NCBI RefSeq assembly: GCF_023913755.1
Contig: NZ_JAMXBJ010000048.1
Location: forward strand, 124,001 to 188,000
Length of the DNA stretch: 64,000 nt
Direction of reading: 5' to 3'
Origin: Pseudarthrobacter cellobiosi
GTDB lineage: Bacteria; Actinomycetota; Actinomycetes; Actinomycetales; Micrococcaceae
A program made the translations under genes and the position numbers. The notes under the pieces were generated by a model. That model made no database searches. It saw only the letters and a list, made by a program, of their open reading frames with translations, and was not told the origin of the DNA. Below, piece by piece: positions 8,790 to 17,750 of this stretch; position 1 is the first letter of the stretch; every line of letters begins with the position of its first letter.

Positions 8790-11600
8790 CTAGTTGGCGG
8801 AGATCTGGCGCAGGACGTACTGCAGGATGCCGCCGTTGCGGTAGTAGTCGGCTTCGCCCGGGGTATCGATGCGGAGTACTGCATCGAAGGACTTGGCGGA
8901 GCCGTCTTCTGCTGTGGCGGTGACCTTGAGGGTCTTGGGCGTGGTGCCTTCGTTCAGGGCGGTGACACCCTCAACCGCAAAGGTTTCCGTGCCGGTCAGG
9001 CCCAGGGTGGCTGCGGATTCTCCAGCCGGGAACTGCAGGGGCAGGACGCCCATGCCGATCAGGTTGGAGCGGTGGATGCGCTCGTAGCTCTCGGCGACGA
9101 CGGCCTTGACGCCCAGGAGGGCGGTGCCCTTCGCTGCCCAGTCACGCGAGGATCCGGAACCGTATTCCTTGCCCGCCAGGACCACCAGCGGGGTGCCGGC
9201 TGCCTGGTAGTTCTGCGCGGCGTCGTAGACGTATGCCTGCGGGCCGTCAGCCTGAGTGAAGTCGCGAGTGAAGCCACCTTCGACGCCGTCCAGGATCTGG
9301 TTCTTGATGCGGATGTTCGCGAACGTGCCGCGGATCATGACTTCGTGGTTGCCACGGCGTGAGCCGTAGGAGTTGAAGTCCTTGCGCTCCACACCGTTGG
9401 CCAGCAGGTACTGGCCCGCGGGGGTGTCCGACTTGAAGGAACCGGCCGGGGAGATGTGGTCGGTAGTGACCGAATCGCCCAGCTTCAGCAGCACGCGGGC
9501 GCCGGAGATGTTTTGGACGGGTTCCGGCTGCGCCTTGATGCCATCGAAGTACGGGGGCTTCCGGACGTAGGTGGAGTTCGGGTCCCAGGCGAAGGTGTCG
9601 CCGGCCGGCGTGTCGAGCGCCTTCCAGCGTGCGTCGCCGTCAAAGACGCCTTCGTAGCCGCGGGCGAACATGTCCTTGTCGATCGAGGAATCGATGACCT
9701 GCTGGACCTCAACCGGGTTGGGCCAGATGTCCTTCAGGAAGACGTCGTTGCCGGCTTCGTCCTTGCCCAGGGAATCGGTGTCGAAGTCGAAGTCCATGGA
9801 ACCGGCCAGGGCGTACGCGATGACCAGCGGCGGGGAGGCCAGGTAGTTCATCTTTACGTCCGGGTTGATCCGGCCTTCGAAGTTGCGGTTACCGGACAGG
9901 ACCGCGGTGACGGAAAGGTCGTTGGCCTGGATGGCCTCGGAGATTTCGGCGTCCAGCGGGCCGGAGTTGCCGATGCAAGTGGCGCAGCCGTAGCCCACGA
10001 TGTAGAAGCCGAGCTTCTCCAGGTACGGGGTCAGGCCCGACTTGTTGTAGTAGTCGGTGACAACCTTGGACCCGGGGGCCACGGACGTCTTGACCCACGG
10101 CTTCGAGGTCAGGCCCTTGTCGACGGCGTTGCGGGCCAGCAGGGCTGCGGCCAGCATCACCGAGGGGTTGGACGTGTTGGTGCAGGACGTGATGGAGGCG
10201 ATTGATACCGCTCCGTGGTCCAGCTCGAACTCGCGGCCGTCTTCTGTCTTGATGTGCACCGGGTTGGACGGACGCCCGTGGGCGCCGTTCGCTGCGGACA
10301 CAACACGGCTGGTCTCGGTGGTGTGCGAGTCGGCGTGCGTGAAGGACGGGGCGTCCGATGCGGGGAAGGACTCGTCCAGGGACTCGTCCACGCTGCCGTC
10401 TTCGATGGCGACGTAGCTGTGGATGTCCTTGCGGAACTGTTCCTTGGCATCCGTCAGCTCAATGCGGTCCTGGGGACGCTTGGGGCCGGAGATGGAGGGA
10501 ACAACCGTGGACAGGTCCAGCTCGAGGTACTCGGAGAACTTGATCTCGCGGGAAGCGTCGTGCCAGAGGCCCTGCTCCTTCGCGTAGGACTCCACGAGGG
10601 CCACGTTTTCGTCCGAGCGGCCGGTCAGGCGCAGGTAGTCCAATGTGACGTCATCGATGGGGAACATTGCGGCGGTGGAGCCGAATTCCGGGCTCATGTT
10701 GCCGATGGTGGCGCGGTTGGCCAGCGGCACTGCCGCAACACCTTCGCCGTAGAATTCCACGAACTTGCCCACAACACCGTGCTTGCGCAGCTGCTCGGTG
10801 ATGGTCAGCACCACGTCCGTGGCGGTGGCGCCGGCCGGAATGGACCCGGTGAGCTTGAAGCCCACAACACGCGGGATGAGCATCGAGACAGGCTGTCCCA
10901 GCATGGCCGCTTCGGCTTCGATGCCGCCAACGCCCCAGCCCAGGACACCCAGGCCGTTGACCATGGTGGTGTGCGAGTCGGTGCCGACGCAGGTGTCCGG
11001 GTAGGCGCGGAGGACGCCGTCGATTTCGCGGGTCATGACCGTGCGTGCCAAGTATTCGATGTTGACCTGGTGCACAATGCCGGTTCCCGGGGGAACAACC
11101 TTGAAGTCGTCGAAAGCGGTCTGGCCCCAGCGCAGGAACTGGTAACGCTCGCCGTTGCGCTGGTATTCGATCTCCATGTTGCGCTCCAGTGCGCCGGAGT
11201 TGCCGAAATCGTCGATCTGCACGGAGTGGTCAATGACCATTTCCGCAGGAGCGAGGGGGTTGACCCGCTTGGGGTCGCCGCCGAGTTCCTTGACCGCTTC
11301 ACGCATTGTCGCCAGGTCCACCACGCAGGGGACGCCGGTGAAGTCCTGCATGATCACGCGGGCAGGCGTGAACTGGATTTCTGTATCGGGCTGGGCATTA
11401 GGATCCCAGCCAGCCAAGGCACGCACGTGATCGGCAGTGATGTTCGCGCCGTCCTCGGTCCTCAACAGGTTTTCAAGCAATACCTTGAGGCTGAACGGAA
11501 GGTTTTCTGCACCTTCAACGGAGTTCAACCGGAAAATTTCGTATTCGGTTCCGGCTACATTAAGTTTGCCTTTTGAACCGAAGCTGTCCACAGTGCTCAT
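8790..11600 (-). CDS. acnA: aconitate hydratase A
   Basis: Aconitase isomerises citrate to isocitrate in the TCA cycle using a [4Fe-4S] cluster. The protein is 936 residues, slightly longer than E. coli AcnA. The cluster cysteines are visible as SCTNTSNP (Cys about 473) and [11 protein letters not shown] (Cys about 539 and 542). The N-terminal [12 protein letters not shown] and [21 protein letters not shown] stretches are canonical. The C-terminal swivel domain contains [19 protein letters not shown] and [15 protein letters not shown]. Between the first domains and the cluster there is an Asp/Ser/Pro-rich insertion of about 60 residues (395-455) with a [10 protein letters not shown] motif (see findings). 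A 22-bp palindrome lies 53 bases upstream of the ATG. The gene is monocistronic by layout. Confidence 0.96.
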   Translation of the reverse strand: MSTVDSFGSKGKLNVAGTEYEIFRLNSVEGAENLPFSLKVLLENLLRTEDGANITADHVRALAGWDPNAQPDTEIQFTPARVIMQDFTGVPCVVDLATMREAVKELGGDPKRVNPLAPAEMVIDHSVQIDDFGNSGALERNMEIEYQRNGERYQFLRWGQTAFDDFKVVPPGTGIVHQVNIEYLARTVMTREIDGVLRAYPDTCVGTDSHTTMVNGLGVLGWGVGGIEAEAAMLGQPVSMLIPRVVGFKLTGSIPAGATATDVVLTITEQLRKHGVVGKFVEFYGEGVAAVPLANRATIGNMSPEFGSTAAMFPIDDVTLDYLRLTGRSDENVALVESYAKEQGLWHDASREIKFSEYLELDLSTVVPSISGPKRPQDRIELTDAKEQFRKDIHSYVAIEDGSVDESLDESFPASDAPSFTHADSHTTETSRVVSAANGAHGRPSNPVHIKTEDGREFELDHGAVSIASITSCTNTSNPSVMLAAALLARNAVDKGLTSKPWVKTSVAPGSKVVTDYYNKSGLTPYLEKLGFYIVGYGCATCIGNSGPLDAEISEAIQANDLSVTAVLSGNRNFEGRINPDVKMNYLASPPLVIAYALAGSMDFDFDTDSLGKDEAGNDVFLKDIWPNPVEVQQVIDSSIDKDMFARGYEGVFDGDARWKALDTPAGDTFAWDPNSTYVRKPPYFDGIKAQPEPVQNISGARVLLKLGDSVTTDHISPAGSFKSDTPAGQYLLANGVERKDFNSYGSRRGNHEVMIRGTFANIRIKNQILDGVEGGFTRDFTQADGPQAYVYDAAQNYQAAGTPLVVLAGKEYGSGSSRDWAAKGTALLGVKAVVAESYERIHRSNLIGMGVLPLQFPAGESAATLGLTGTETFAVEGVTALNEGTTPKTLKVTATAEDGSAKSFDAVLRIDTPGEADYYRNGGILQYVLRQISAN

Positions 11601-11652
11601 CGCAGGACTCCTCTCGCAACAGTTTCATCTTTGTCGCGCGGTAGACCGCTTT

Positions 11653-11674
11653 CTAGTTAGGCAGGCCTAATTAG
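11653..11674. promoter_or_regulatory. 22-bp palindrome upstream of acnA (candidate operator)
   Basis: The sequence is CTAGTTAGGC, then AG, then GCCTAATTAG: two 10-base arms with one mismatch around a 2-base spacer. It is AT-rich against a GC-rich background and lies 53-74 bases before the acnA start, where a promoter is expected. The TTAGG/CCTAA halves recall DtxR/IdeR iron boxes, but the spacing does not match the 19-bp consensus. TetR-type regulators such as corynebacterial AcnR also bind palindromes before acn. The binding protein is unknown. Confidence 0.55.
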
Positions 11675-11752
11675 TGCTGGCCACAAAAATTGCTGGAGGT
11701 CAGCCGTGAATACGGGGCGCGACGTGGGATTACTACCGCAATCCTAGTAGCA

Positions 11753-13168
11753 TCACTGACCCGGCGTCAGCAACGCCACCGTCTCCAGGTGGTGGGTGTG
11801 CGGATAGAGATCGAAGGCCCGCAGGCCCGCCAGGGACCAGCCTGCCTGCTGGAAGTACCCCACATCCCGGGCAAACGACGCCGGATCACAGGACACGTAG
11901 GCGATGGCGCGGGGCCCGGCGGCGATCAGCTGGCTGACCACGGGCTTCCCGGCGCCCGCCCGGGGCGGATCCAGCACGATGGCGTCGAAATTCCGCGGCT
12001 TTTGGCGGAGGACACGTTCCACCCGGCCGTGCTCGATCTCCACTTGCGGCGCACCGTGAAGGTTCTTGCGGGCGTCCCGGCTGGTTCCCGGTGCGCCTTC
12101 CACCGAGAGAACCGACCCGGTCTCCCCCACCGCGTCAGCCAACGGAGCCGTGAACAGCCCAGCGCCGGCGTAGAGGTCTGCCACCACGGAACCCGGCGCC
12201 AGGAATCCGCCGTTGTGGAGGAATTCTGTGATGGCCCCCACAAGCGTCCCGGGCGCGTCGCGGTGGATCTGCCAGAAACCGGCGCCGGTAACCCTGTAGT
12301 CGTGGCCGGCTGCCGACTCCTGGACCCAGGTCCGGCCGCGTAGCTGCGCAACTTCCCCGGTCAGGGGGTCGAATGTGGCCACGGAGACGTCGTCCGGAAG
12401 CTGGGCCGCGATGGCGCTGAGCCGCTTGGGCTTGGTGCCGGGAGCAGGAGCCAGCAGCACCAGTGGGCGTGAACCGTTCGAGGGCGCCGCCACCTCCACG
12501 CGTTCGATGCCTGTCAGGTCAAGGTCCCACAACCGCAGCCGGTTGATGCGCTCCGATGCGAGCGGCATCTCCCGGACAGCAATGATGTGGTCAGAACGGT
12601 GCGCATGCATGCCAAGTTTCCCGCCCGGGGTCACCGAGAAACTGGCGCGCGTCCGCCACCCGAGGCCAGTGCCGGCGTCGTACGTTGAATCCGTCCGCTG
12701 GCCGGAATCCGGCCCGCCCGCGTCCACTGCCTCAACGAGGTTTCCAAGGTCCAGCCCTTCGGGCAGGCGTTCGACGGCGGCGAGCCGCTGAAGCTGTTCG
12801 GCCAGTACCGCCGACTTGAGCGCGCGCTGGCGGGCCAGGGAGATGTGGCCGAATTCGGCTCCGCCCACCGGCGGATGCCCGTGGGCCCAGGCGCGGAGGG
12901 AGTCCGCCAGGCGCCAGAAGTGCTCCACACGGTCCGCGGAGGCCTCCAGCACCTCAACAACGTCGGCTCGCCAGAACTTGGCCGTCTCCCCTGCGTCGGT
13001 GACGCGGGCGCGCACTTTTTCGCCGGGGATGCCGTGCCGGACAAAGATCACCCTTCCCTCGTGCCGGGCAACGCAGTGGCCGCCGTGGGCCACCGGGCCG
13101 ACGTCGAGCACCAGTTCGGTGGGGGCTGCCGTGGCTGCTGACGAGTGGGTCTGCGTGTGGGGGTTCAT
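11753..13168 (-). CDS. TrmA/RumA-family class I SAM-dependent RNA methyltransferase
   Basis: This 471-residue protein should methylate C5 of a uridine in tRNA or rRNA. An N-terminal TRAM-type OB domain (ELVLDVGPVAHGG, VFVRHGIPGEKVRARV with Ile at the first position in the actual sequence) is followed by the central domain and a Rossmann SAM-binding domain (VVADLYAGAGLFTAPLA). The motif IV stretch is FDAIVLDPPRAGAGKP, the catalytic cysteine is in YVSCDPASFARDV, and the terminal Glu is in HHLETVALL. The [4Fe-4S] cysteines of RumA are missing: where CGGC is expected the sequence reads VGGAEFGHIS. The ATG at 13168 overlaps the TGA of the permease gene as ATGA, so I prefer it to the upstream start at 13216. 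It corresponds in context to M. tuberculosis Rv2689c. Confidence 0.87.
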   Translation of the reverse strand: MNPHTQTHSSAATAAPTELVLDVGPVAHGGHCVARHEGRVIFVRHGIPGEKVRARVTDAGETAKFWRADVVEVLEASADRVEHFWRLADSLRAWAHGHPPVGGAEFGHISLARQRALKSAVLAEQLQRLAAVERLPEGLDLGNLVEAVDAGGPDSGQRTDSTYDAGTGLGWRTRASFSVTPGGKLGMHAHRSDHIIAVREMPLASERINRLRLWDLDLTGIERVEVAAPSNGSRPLVLLAPAPGTKPKRLSAIAAQLPDDVSVATFDPLTGEVAQLRGRTWVQESAAGHDYRVTGAGFWQIHRDAPGTLVGAITEFLHNGGFLAPGSVVADLYAGAGLFTAPLADAVGETGSVLSVEGAPGTSRDARKNLHGAPQVEIEHGRVERVLRQKPRNFDAIVLDPPRAGAGKPVVSQLIAAGPRAIAYVSCDPASFARDVGYFQQAGWSLAGLRAFDLYPHTHHLETVALLTPGQ

Positions 13169-15141
13169 CGGATATCCTGCATGTTTTTGGCTTCTTCGGA
13201 CGATTTCAACTGCCATGGAACACTGGCCACCATCACGCCAGGTTCAAAGTGCAGCCGGGTTTTAATACGCAGCGCCGTCTGGTTGTGAACCAGCTGTTCC
13301 CACCATTTACCGACCACGTATTCGGGGATGTAGACCACGATCAGGTCGCGGGGCGAATCACGGCGCATGTTCTTGACGTATTCCATGATGGGCGTGATGG
13401 TTTCCCGGTACGGGCTGGCGAGCACAGTCAGCGGCACGGGGATCTCCAGCTTTTCCCAGTCGGCGACCGTGTGCGCGGTTTCTTCTGCGTTAATGTCCAC
13501 CGTGATGGCATCCAGCCGCGACGGCCGCGATGCCCTCGCATAGGCCAGGGCGCGCAACACCGGCTTGCGCACGTGGGACACCAACAGTACTGCGTGGACC
13601 CGGGACGGCAAGGCACGCGGCGAGGAGTCCTCGTCCACGGCCAGTTCCTTGGCCACGTTGTCATAGTGTGCCCGGATGCTCCACATGATCAGGAACAGGA
13701 TGAACATGGCCAGCAGCGCGATCCACGCGCCTTGCTGGAACTTGGTTATCAGCACGATCACCAGCACCAGGGCCGTCATGCCGAACCCGATGCTGTTGAT
13801 GGTCCGGGACTTCACCATCCGGCGTCGGGCGGTTTTGTCCTTAGCGAGCTTGAGCTGCCTCCCCCAGTGCCGGATCATGCCCAACTGGCTGAGGGTAAAG
13901 GAGATAAAGACGCCCACGATGTAGAGCTGGATCAGTTTGGTGACGTCGCCGTTGAACGCGAGGATCAGCACCAGCGCTCCGGCGGCCAGGGCAAGGACAC
14001 CGTTGCTGAATGCCAGGCGGTCTCCCCTGGTCCGCAGCTGGCGCGGCAGGTAGCCGTCCTGGGCCAGGATGGAGCCAAGCACCGGGAACCCGTTGAACGC
14101 GGTGTTCGAGGCGAACACCAGGATCACTCCGGTGGCGGCGACCACGATGAAGAACAGGATTGATCCCGGGCCGAAGATGGTCTGGGCGATCTGGCTGATG
14201 GCCGGGCTCTGGATGTAATCCTCCGGCAACGGCAGGCCGTTCATCAGGAACTCCGTCGCAGGGTCCAGCACAATGTGCACCTTCGTGGCGTTTGCCAAAA
14301 AGATGATGCCGGCCAGCATGGACGAGGCGATTACGCCGAGCAGCAACAGCGTGGTGGCCGCGTTCTTGCTCTTTGGTTTCTGGAAGTTCGGCACACCGTT
14401 GCTGATGGCTTCAATGCCGGTCAACGCGGCGGCGCCGGAGGAGAACGCCCGGAGCAGGAGGAAGGCGCCGGCCAGGCCCACTAGCCCTTCGTCGAAACCG
14501 GGAGCCGGCACAATCTCGAAGGCCGCCGACGGTGCTTCGCCCAGCTGGCCTGTCGCGGCCTGGAAGACGCCCACCGCTGTCATGCCGAGGATCGCCGCCA
14601 TAAAAATGTACGTGGGAACAGCGAAAACGCTGCCGGCTTCCCTGATGCCGCGGAGGTTAACAAGGGCAAGGATTACGACGCCGATGGTGGCGAACAGGGC
14701 CTGTTGCCCATGCAGGGAAGGCACCGCCGTGGTGAGGTAGGTGGCCGCCGAGGACATCGAGACGGCCACCGTCAGGACGTAGTCCACCAGGAGGGCTGAG
14801 GCCACGGTCAGCCCGGAAAACTTGCCCAGGTTTTCGTTGGCGATCTCGTAGTCTCCGCCGCCGGAAGGGTAAGCGTGTACGTTCTGCCGGTAGGATGCCA
14901 CCACCGTGAGGAGGACAACCATGACGGCCAGGCCCACCCACGGCGAAAAGGCCACAGCACTCACGCCGGCCAGGGCCAGGGTGAGCAGGATTTCATCGGG
15001 CGCGTACGCCACGGATGACAGTGCGTCGGAAGCGAAAACCGGGAGTGCTATCCGTTTGGGGAGCAAGGTATGGGCGAGCCTGTCATTCCTGAAGGGCCTG
15101 CCCACCAGCACCCGTTTCACGGCATTCAATATTGTCAGCAC
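13165..15141 (-). CDS. KimA-like APC-superfamily potassium transporter
   Basis: This 658-residue permease has about 12 membrane helices followed by a cytosolic C-terminal domain of about 180 residues. It matches remembered Bacillus subtilis KimA (YdaO) features along its length: GRPFRND near the start, FASDALSSVAYAPDEIL, SYRQNVHAYPSGGGDYEIA, LLVDYVLTVAVSMS, GIEAISNGVP, FASNTAFNGFPVL, and near the end VHNQTALRIKTRLHFEPGVM. KimA imports potassium with protons. A homologous gene (Rv2690c) also neighbours ceoB in mycobacteria. The divergent ceoB/ceoC pair supports a role in potassium balance. The frame starts at a GTG (15141); a TTG at 15129 has better spacing from GGAG, so the exact start is unsure. 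It overlaps the methyltransferase gene. Confidence 0.8.
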   Translation of the reverse strand: MLTILNAVKRVLVGRPFRNDRLAHTLLPKRIALPVFASDALSSVAYAPDEILLTLALAGVSAVAFSPWVGLAVMVVLLTVVASYRQNVHAYPSGGGDYEIANENLGKFSGLTVASALLVDYVLTVAVSMSSAATYLTTAVPSLHGQQALFATIGVVILALVNLRGIREAGSVFAVPTYIFMAAILGMTAVGVFQAATGQLGEAPSAAFEIVPAPGFDEGLVGLAGAFLLLRAFSSGAAALTGIEAISNGVPNFQKPKSKNAATTLLLLGVIASSMLAGIIFLANATKVHIVLDPATEFLMNGLPLPEDYIQSPAISQIAQTIFGPGSILFFIVVAATGVILVFASNTAFNGFPVLGSILAQDGYLPRQLRTRGDRLAFSNGVLALAAGALVLILAFNGDVTKLIQLYIVGVFISFTLSQLGMIRHWGRQLKLAKDKTARRRMVKSRTINSIGFGMTALVLVIVLITKFQQGAWIALLAMFILFLIMWSIRAHYDNVAKELAVDEDSSPRALPSRVHAVLLVSHVRKPVLRALAYARASRPSRLDAITVDINAEETAHTVADWEKLEIPVPLTVLASPYRETITPIMEYVKNMRRDSPRDLIVVYIPEYVVGKWWEQLVHNQTALRIKTRLHFEPGVMVASVPWQLKSSEEAKNMQDIR

Positions 15142-15259
15142 TCCACAAAGCTAGTCTGATTCCCCGCCCATGTCATGACGGCGTCCGGGCGGATGCAGTA
15201 CGCGCGCTGCCGGTAGAGTTCTAGCAGCAGCAACAGGCTACGGAAGTTGAGGAGATACG

Positions 15260-15931
15260 GTGGCGCATTTCGTGATCATGGGATGTGGCCGGGTAGGGGC
15301 CACTCTGGCGCATACGCTGGAGGACGCCGGTCATTCCGTCGCCATCATCGACCAGGACGACCGCGCGTTCCGCCGGCTTCGGCAGGGCTTCACCGGCCGG
15401 AAAGTCACCGGCGTGGGCTTCGACCGGGACACGCTCCAGCAGGCCGGCGTGGCCGAGGCGTACGCCTTCGCGGCTGTTTCAAGCGGTGACAACTCCAACA
15501 TCCTCGCCACCCGCGTGGCTCGCGAAACGTTCCACGTCCCCCACGTGGTGGCCAGGATCTACGACCCCGGCAGGGCCGAGATCTACCAACGGCTCGGCAT
15601 CCCCACCGTTGCCGCCGTCCGATGGAGCGCAGACCAGGTCTTGCGCCGCATCCTGCCTGAACAGCATCTCGCCGGCGATTTCCGCGAGCCTTCCGGCCGG
15701 CTGGTCCTCGCCGAAGTGGACCTCGACGCCGGCTGGATCGGCCACCGGATCAGCGCGGTCGAAAAAGCTGCCGACATCCGGGTGGCATACCTCACCAGGT
15801 TCGGCGAGGGCATGCTCCCCGAAACCGGGACTTCGTACCAGGACGGCGACACAGTCCACGCCATGCTGCCGGTGGACCGCAGTTCCCAGGTCGCCCAGAT
15901 TCTGGCCAAAGCACCCGCCAAGGAGTTGTAG
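15260..15931 (+). CDS. ceoB: TrkA-type potassium uptake regulator CeoB
   Basis: This 223-residue cytosolic protein has an N-terminal RCK/TrkA-N Rossmann domain that binds NAD(H) or a nucleotide (FVIMGCGRVGATLAHTLEDAG, acidic end of strand 2 IDQDDRAF) and a C-terminal TrkA-C domain (about residues 140-223). Such proteins gate potassium transport. The GTG at 15260 follows GAGGAG. The gene overlaps ceoC by one base (TAGTG), and both are divergent from the KimA-like permease, the arrangement also seen at Rv2690c-Rv2691-Rv2692. A candidate -10 (TAGAGT, 15213-15218) lies in the 118-bp divergent region. Confidence 0.88.
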   Translation: MAHFVIMGCGRVGATLAHTLEDAGHSVAIIDQDDRAFRRLRQGFTGRKVTGVGFDRDTLQQAGVAEAYAFAAVSSGDNSNILATRVARETFHVPHVVARIYDPGRAEIYQRLGIPTVAAVRWSADQVLRRILPEQHLAGDFREPSGRLVLAEVDLDAGWIGHRISAVEKAADIRVAYLTRFGEGMLPETGTSYQDGDTVHAMLPVDRSSQVAQILAKAPAKEL

Positions 15932-16680
15932 TGAAAGTTGTCATCGTCGGCGCCGGCAGCGTCGGGTCATCGATCGCCAGGGAACTGCTGGCCCACAAGC
16001 ACGAAATCCTGCTGATCGACCTCAAACCTGAGGTCATCGGGCGCAGCGGGCTGCGCGGCGCGCACTGGCTGGTGGGCGACGCCTGCGAGCTCAGCACCCT
16101 GCAGGGAGCGAAAGTGGAGGACGCCGACGTCGTTGTTTCAGCCACGGGCGATGACAAGGTGAACCTGGTGGTCTCGCTCCTGGCCAAGACCGAATTCGGC
16201 GTGGGCCGCACGGTGGGCCGGGTCAACAACCCCAAGAACGACTGGATGTTCAACGACTCCTGGGGCGTGGACGTTGCCGTCAACACCCCCCAGCTGATGA
16301 CCGCGCTTGTGGAGGAGGCGGTGGAGATCGGTGACCTGGTACGGCTCCTGACGCTGCAGACCGGCGTCGCTTCGCTGGTGGAGTTCACGGTGCCGCACGA
16401 TTCCCACGTCATTGGCCTGACGGTCGGCGACATCCATTGGCCCGAGGACGCCACGCTCGTGGCAATCCTCCGGGACCACGCGCCCATCACTCCCAGCCGA
16501 GATGACGTGATCGATGGCGGGGACGAGTTGTTCTTCGTCACCACCATTGCGGCCGAGGACGAGTTGCGGGCGCTGCTGTCGCCCGAATCAGCGGAGGAGC
16601 CGGAGGAGGCCTCCCATGAGCCCGAAGGCGTGCAGCCTGCCGAAACTCAGGCGCCGGAGGACGACGGCTTCGGCGGCTGA
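15931..16680 (+). CDS. ceoC: TrkA-type potassium uptake regulator CeoC
   Basis: This 249-residue protein is a second TrkA paralogue. The Rossmann start VVIVGAGSVGSSIARELLAH and DLKPEVIGR show the nucleotide-binding domain. A TrkA-C-like domain follows (VEFTVPHDSHVIGLTV). The last 40 residues are an acidic, Glu/Pro-rich tail that looks disordered. It starts with a GTG sharing one base with the ceoB stop, with AGGAG inside the ceoB end. Together with CeoB it probably forms a heteromeric gating ring. Its 3' end overlaps the convergent DUF3159 gene by 34 bases. Confidence 0.88.
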   Translation: MKVVIVGAGSVGSSIARELLAHKHEILLIDLKPEVIGRSGLRGAHWLVGDACELSTLQGAKVEDADVVVSATGDDKVNLVVSLLAKTEFGVGRTVGRVNNPKNDWMFNDSWGVDVAVNTPQLMTALVEEAVEIGDLVRLLTLQTGVASLVEFTVPHDSHVIGLTVGDIHWPEDATLVAILRDHAPITPSRDDVIDGGDELFFVTTIAAEDELRALLSPESAEEPEEASHEPEGVQPAETQAPEDDGFGG

Positions 16681-17399
16681 TCCGACGTCGGAGTATCGGC
16701 GTCCGCCGGTACCGGCCGGGTGAGCAGCCACGCGATCCAGACGCCCAGGATATAGAGCGGCGCCCCCATGATCAGGCGGGTCGTGGCCAGGGCGGCCAGT
16801 CCGTCCTCGCCCATCAGGTACAGGGGAACCTGGACCACCAGCCGAAGTACCAGGACCGCCACAATGATCCACGTGCCCAGGCGGTAAGCCTTGAGCCGCG
16901 CGGGATCCTTGCGCCAGTCCAGCCCTTCGTTGCGGATGATCCCGAACAGCAGGCCGGCCACCGGCCACTTGATCGCGATGGAGACCACCATGGCGAGGAT
17001 GTAGGCGGTGTTCGTGAAGAAGCCCGGCAGGTAGAAGTCCTCGGCCTTGCCGGTAGTGTTGGCGAGCCAGGCCGAGATTCCCACCCCCACCACTCCGGCG
17101 AGGGCCTGGGTCAGCGGGCGCCGCTGGACGAGGCGGACCACCGTAAACACCGCGGCGGAGGCCAGCGCGGCCACCAACGACGGCGTCAGGTCCCGCGTGA
17201 TGGTAAAGGCGATCAGGAAGACCAGGCCGGGCACAATGCTCTCGGCGATGCCCTGGATTCCTCCGGCGCTCTTGAGGACATCGATCCGGCCGTCATGGGT
17301 GCGGTGCAGGCCGGCTTTGGCCGCATAGCCCTCAGCAAGTCCCTTCACCGCGGACGGCTCGGGCTGTTTGGACGGCTCGGGCTGCTGGGGCGAGGTCAT
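16647..17399 (-). CDS. DUF3159 membrane protein
   Basis: This 250-residue integral membrane protein has a hydrophilic Pro/Glu-rich N-terminus (with QPEPSK written twice), then about six helices. It matches the actinobacterial DUF3159 family (Rv2693c in M. tuberculosis) through features such as the SAGGIQGIAESIVPGL stretch and the NTAYILAMVVSIAIKWP helix. No function is established to my knowledge. Its ATG overlaps the upstream OB-fold gene as ATGA, and the conserved neighbourhood from the RNA methyltransferase to dut supports the identification. Confidence 0.82.
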   Translation of the reverse strand: MTSPQQPEPSKQPEPSAVKGLAEGYAAKAGLHRTHDGRIDVLKSAGGIQGIAESIVPGLVFLIAFTITRDLTPSLVAALASAAVFTVVRLVQRRPLTQALAGVVGVGISAWLANTTGKAEDFYLPGFFTNTAYILAMVVSIAIKWPVAGLLFGIIRNEGLDWRKDPARLKAYRLGTWIIVAVLVLRLVVQVPLYLMGEDGLAALATTRLIMGAPLYILGVWIAWLLTRPVPADADTPTSDQPPKPSSSGA

Positions 17400-17710
17400 T
17401 CGTTCTCCTGGCGGGAAAGTATTTCATAGCGTGGATTGAACATGGTGGGCAGGCCTTGGCTTTGGGACAGCATGCCCTCAAGGCGGACTACGGTCCCGGC
17501 CTCGATGCCCGGCACCCTGCGCCGCCCCAGCCAGACCACACGCAGGCGGCCACCCGTTCCCTGTGCCGGTTTGGCGCCCGTCTCGCGAATGTCGGGGTCC
17601 GAGACAATGGCGGTGAATGCCGCGTTCCGGTCCGCGGGCATGTACGTGACCGATTCGATGTGCCCCTGGCACACCACCCTCCCCCGTTCCGGCAGCCGGC
17701 TGACCGGCAT
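17396..17710 (-). CDS. OB-fold nucleic-acid-binding-like protein (Rv2694c type)
   Basis: This small soluble protein of about 104 residues occupies the Rv2694c position between DUF3159 and DUF3710. The core reads GRVVCQGHIESVTYMP, then LRVVWLGRRRVPGIEAG and VVRLEGML, the strand pattern and GxI/V spacing of an OB-fold similar to those in RecG-type or tRNA anticodon domains. Ligand and role are unknown. The frame is open much further upstream, but that part overlaps the DUF3710 gene. I chose the ATG at 17710; a TTG near 17758 overlapping the DUF3710 stop would give about 120 residues and is a real alternative. It overlaps DUF3159 by four bases. Confidence 0.7.
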   Translation of the reverse strand: MPVSRLPERGRVVCQGHIESVTYMPADRNAAFTAIVSDPDIRETGAKPAQGTGGRLRVVWLGRRRVPGIEAGTVVRLEGMLSQSQGLPTMFNPRYEILSRQENE

Positions 17711-17750
17711 CCCCGCGTCCGGGGAGGAGCCCGGGGGACCTTGGCGGGAA

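Noticed and set aside
10215..11576. Open frame of 453 codons on the plus strand across acnA
   Set aside because: It is antisense to aconitase, with no recognisable domain or upstream ribosome-binding site.
15142..15259. A c-di-AMP riboswitch before the KimA-like gene, as for Bacillus kimA
   Set aside because: The gap is only 118 bp and shared with the divergent ceoB; I could not find the conserved helices or motifs of that riboswitch.
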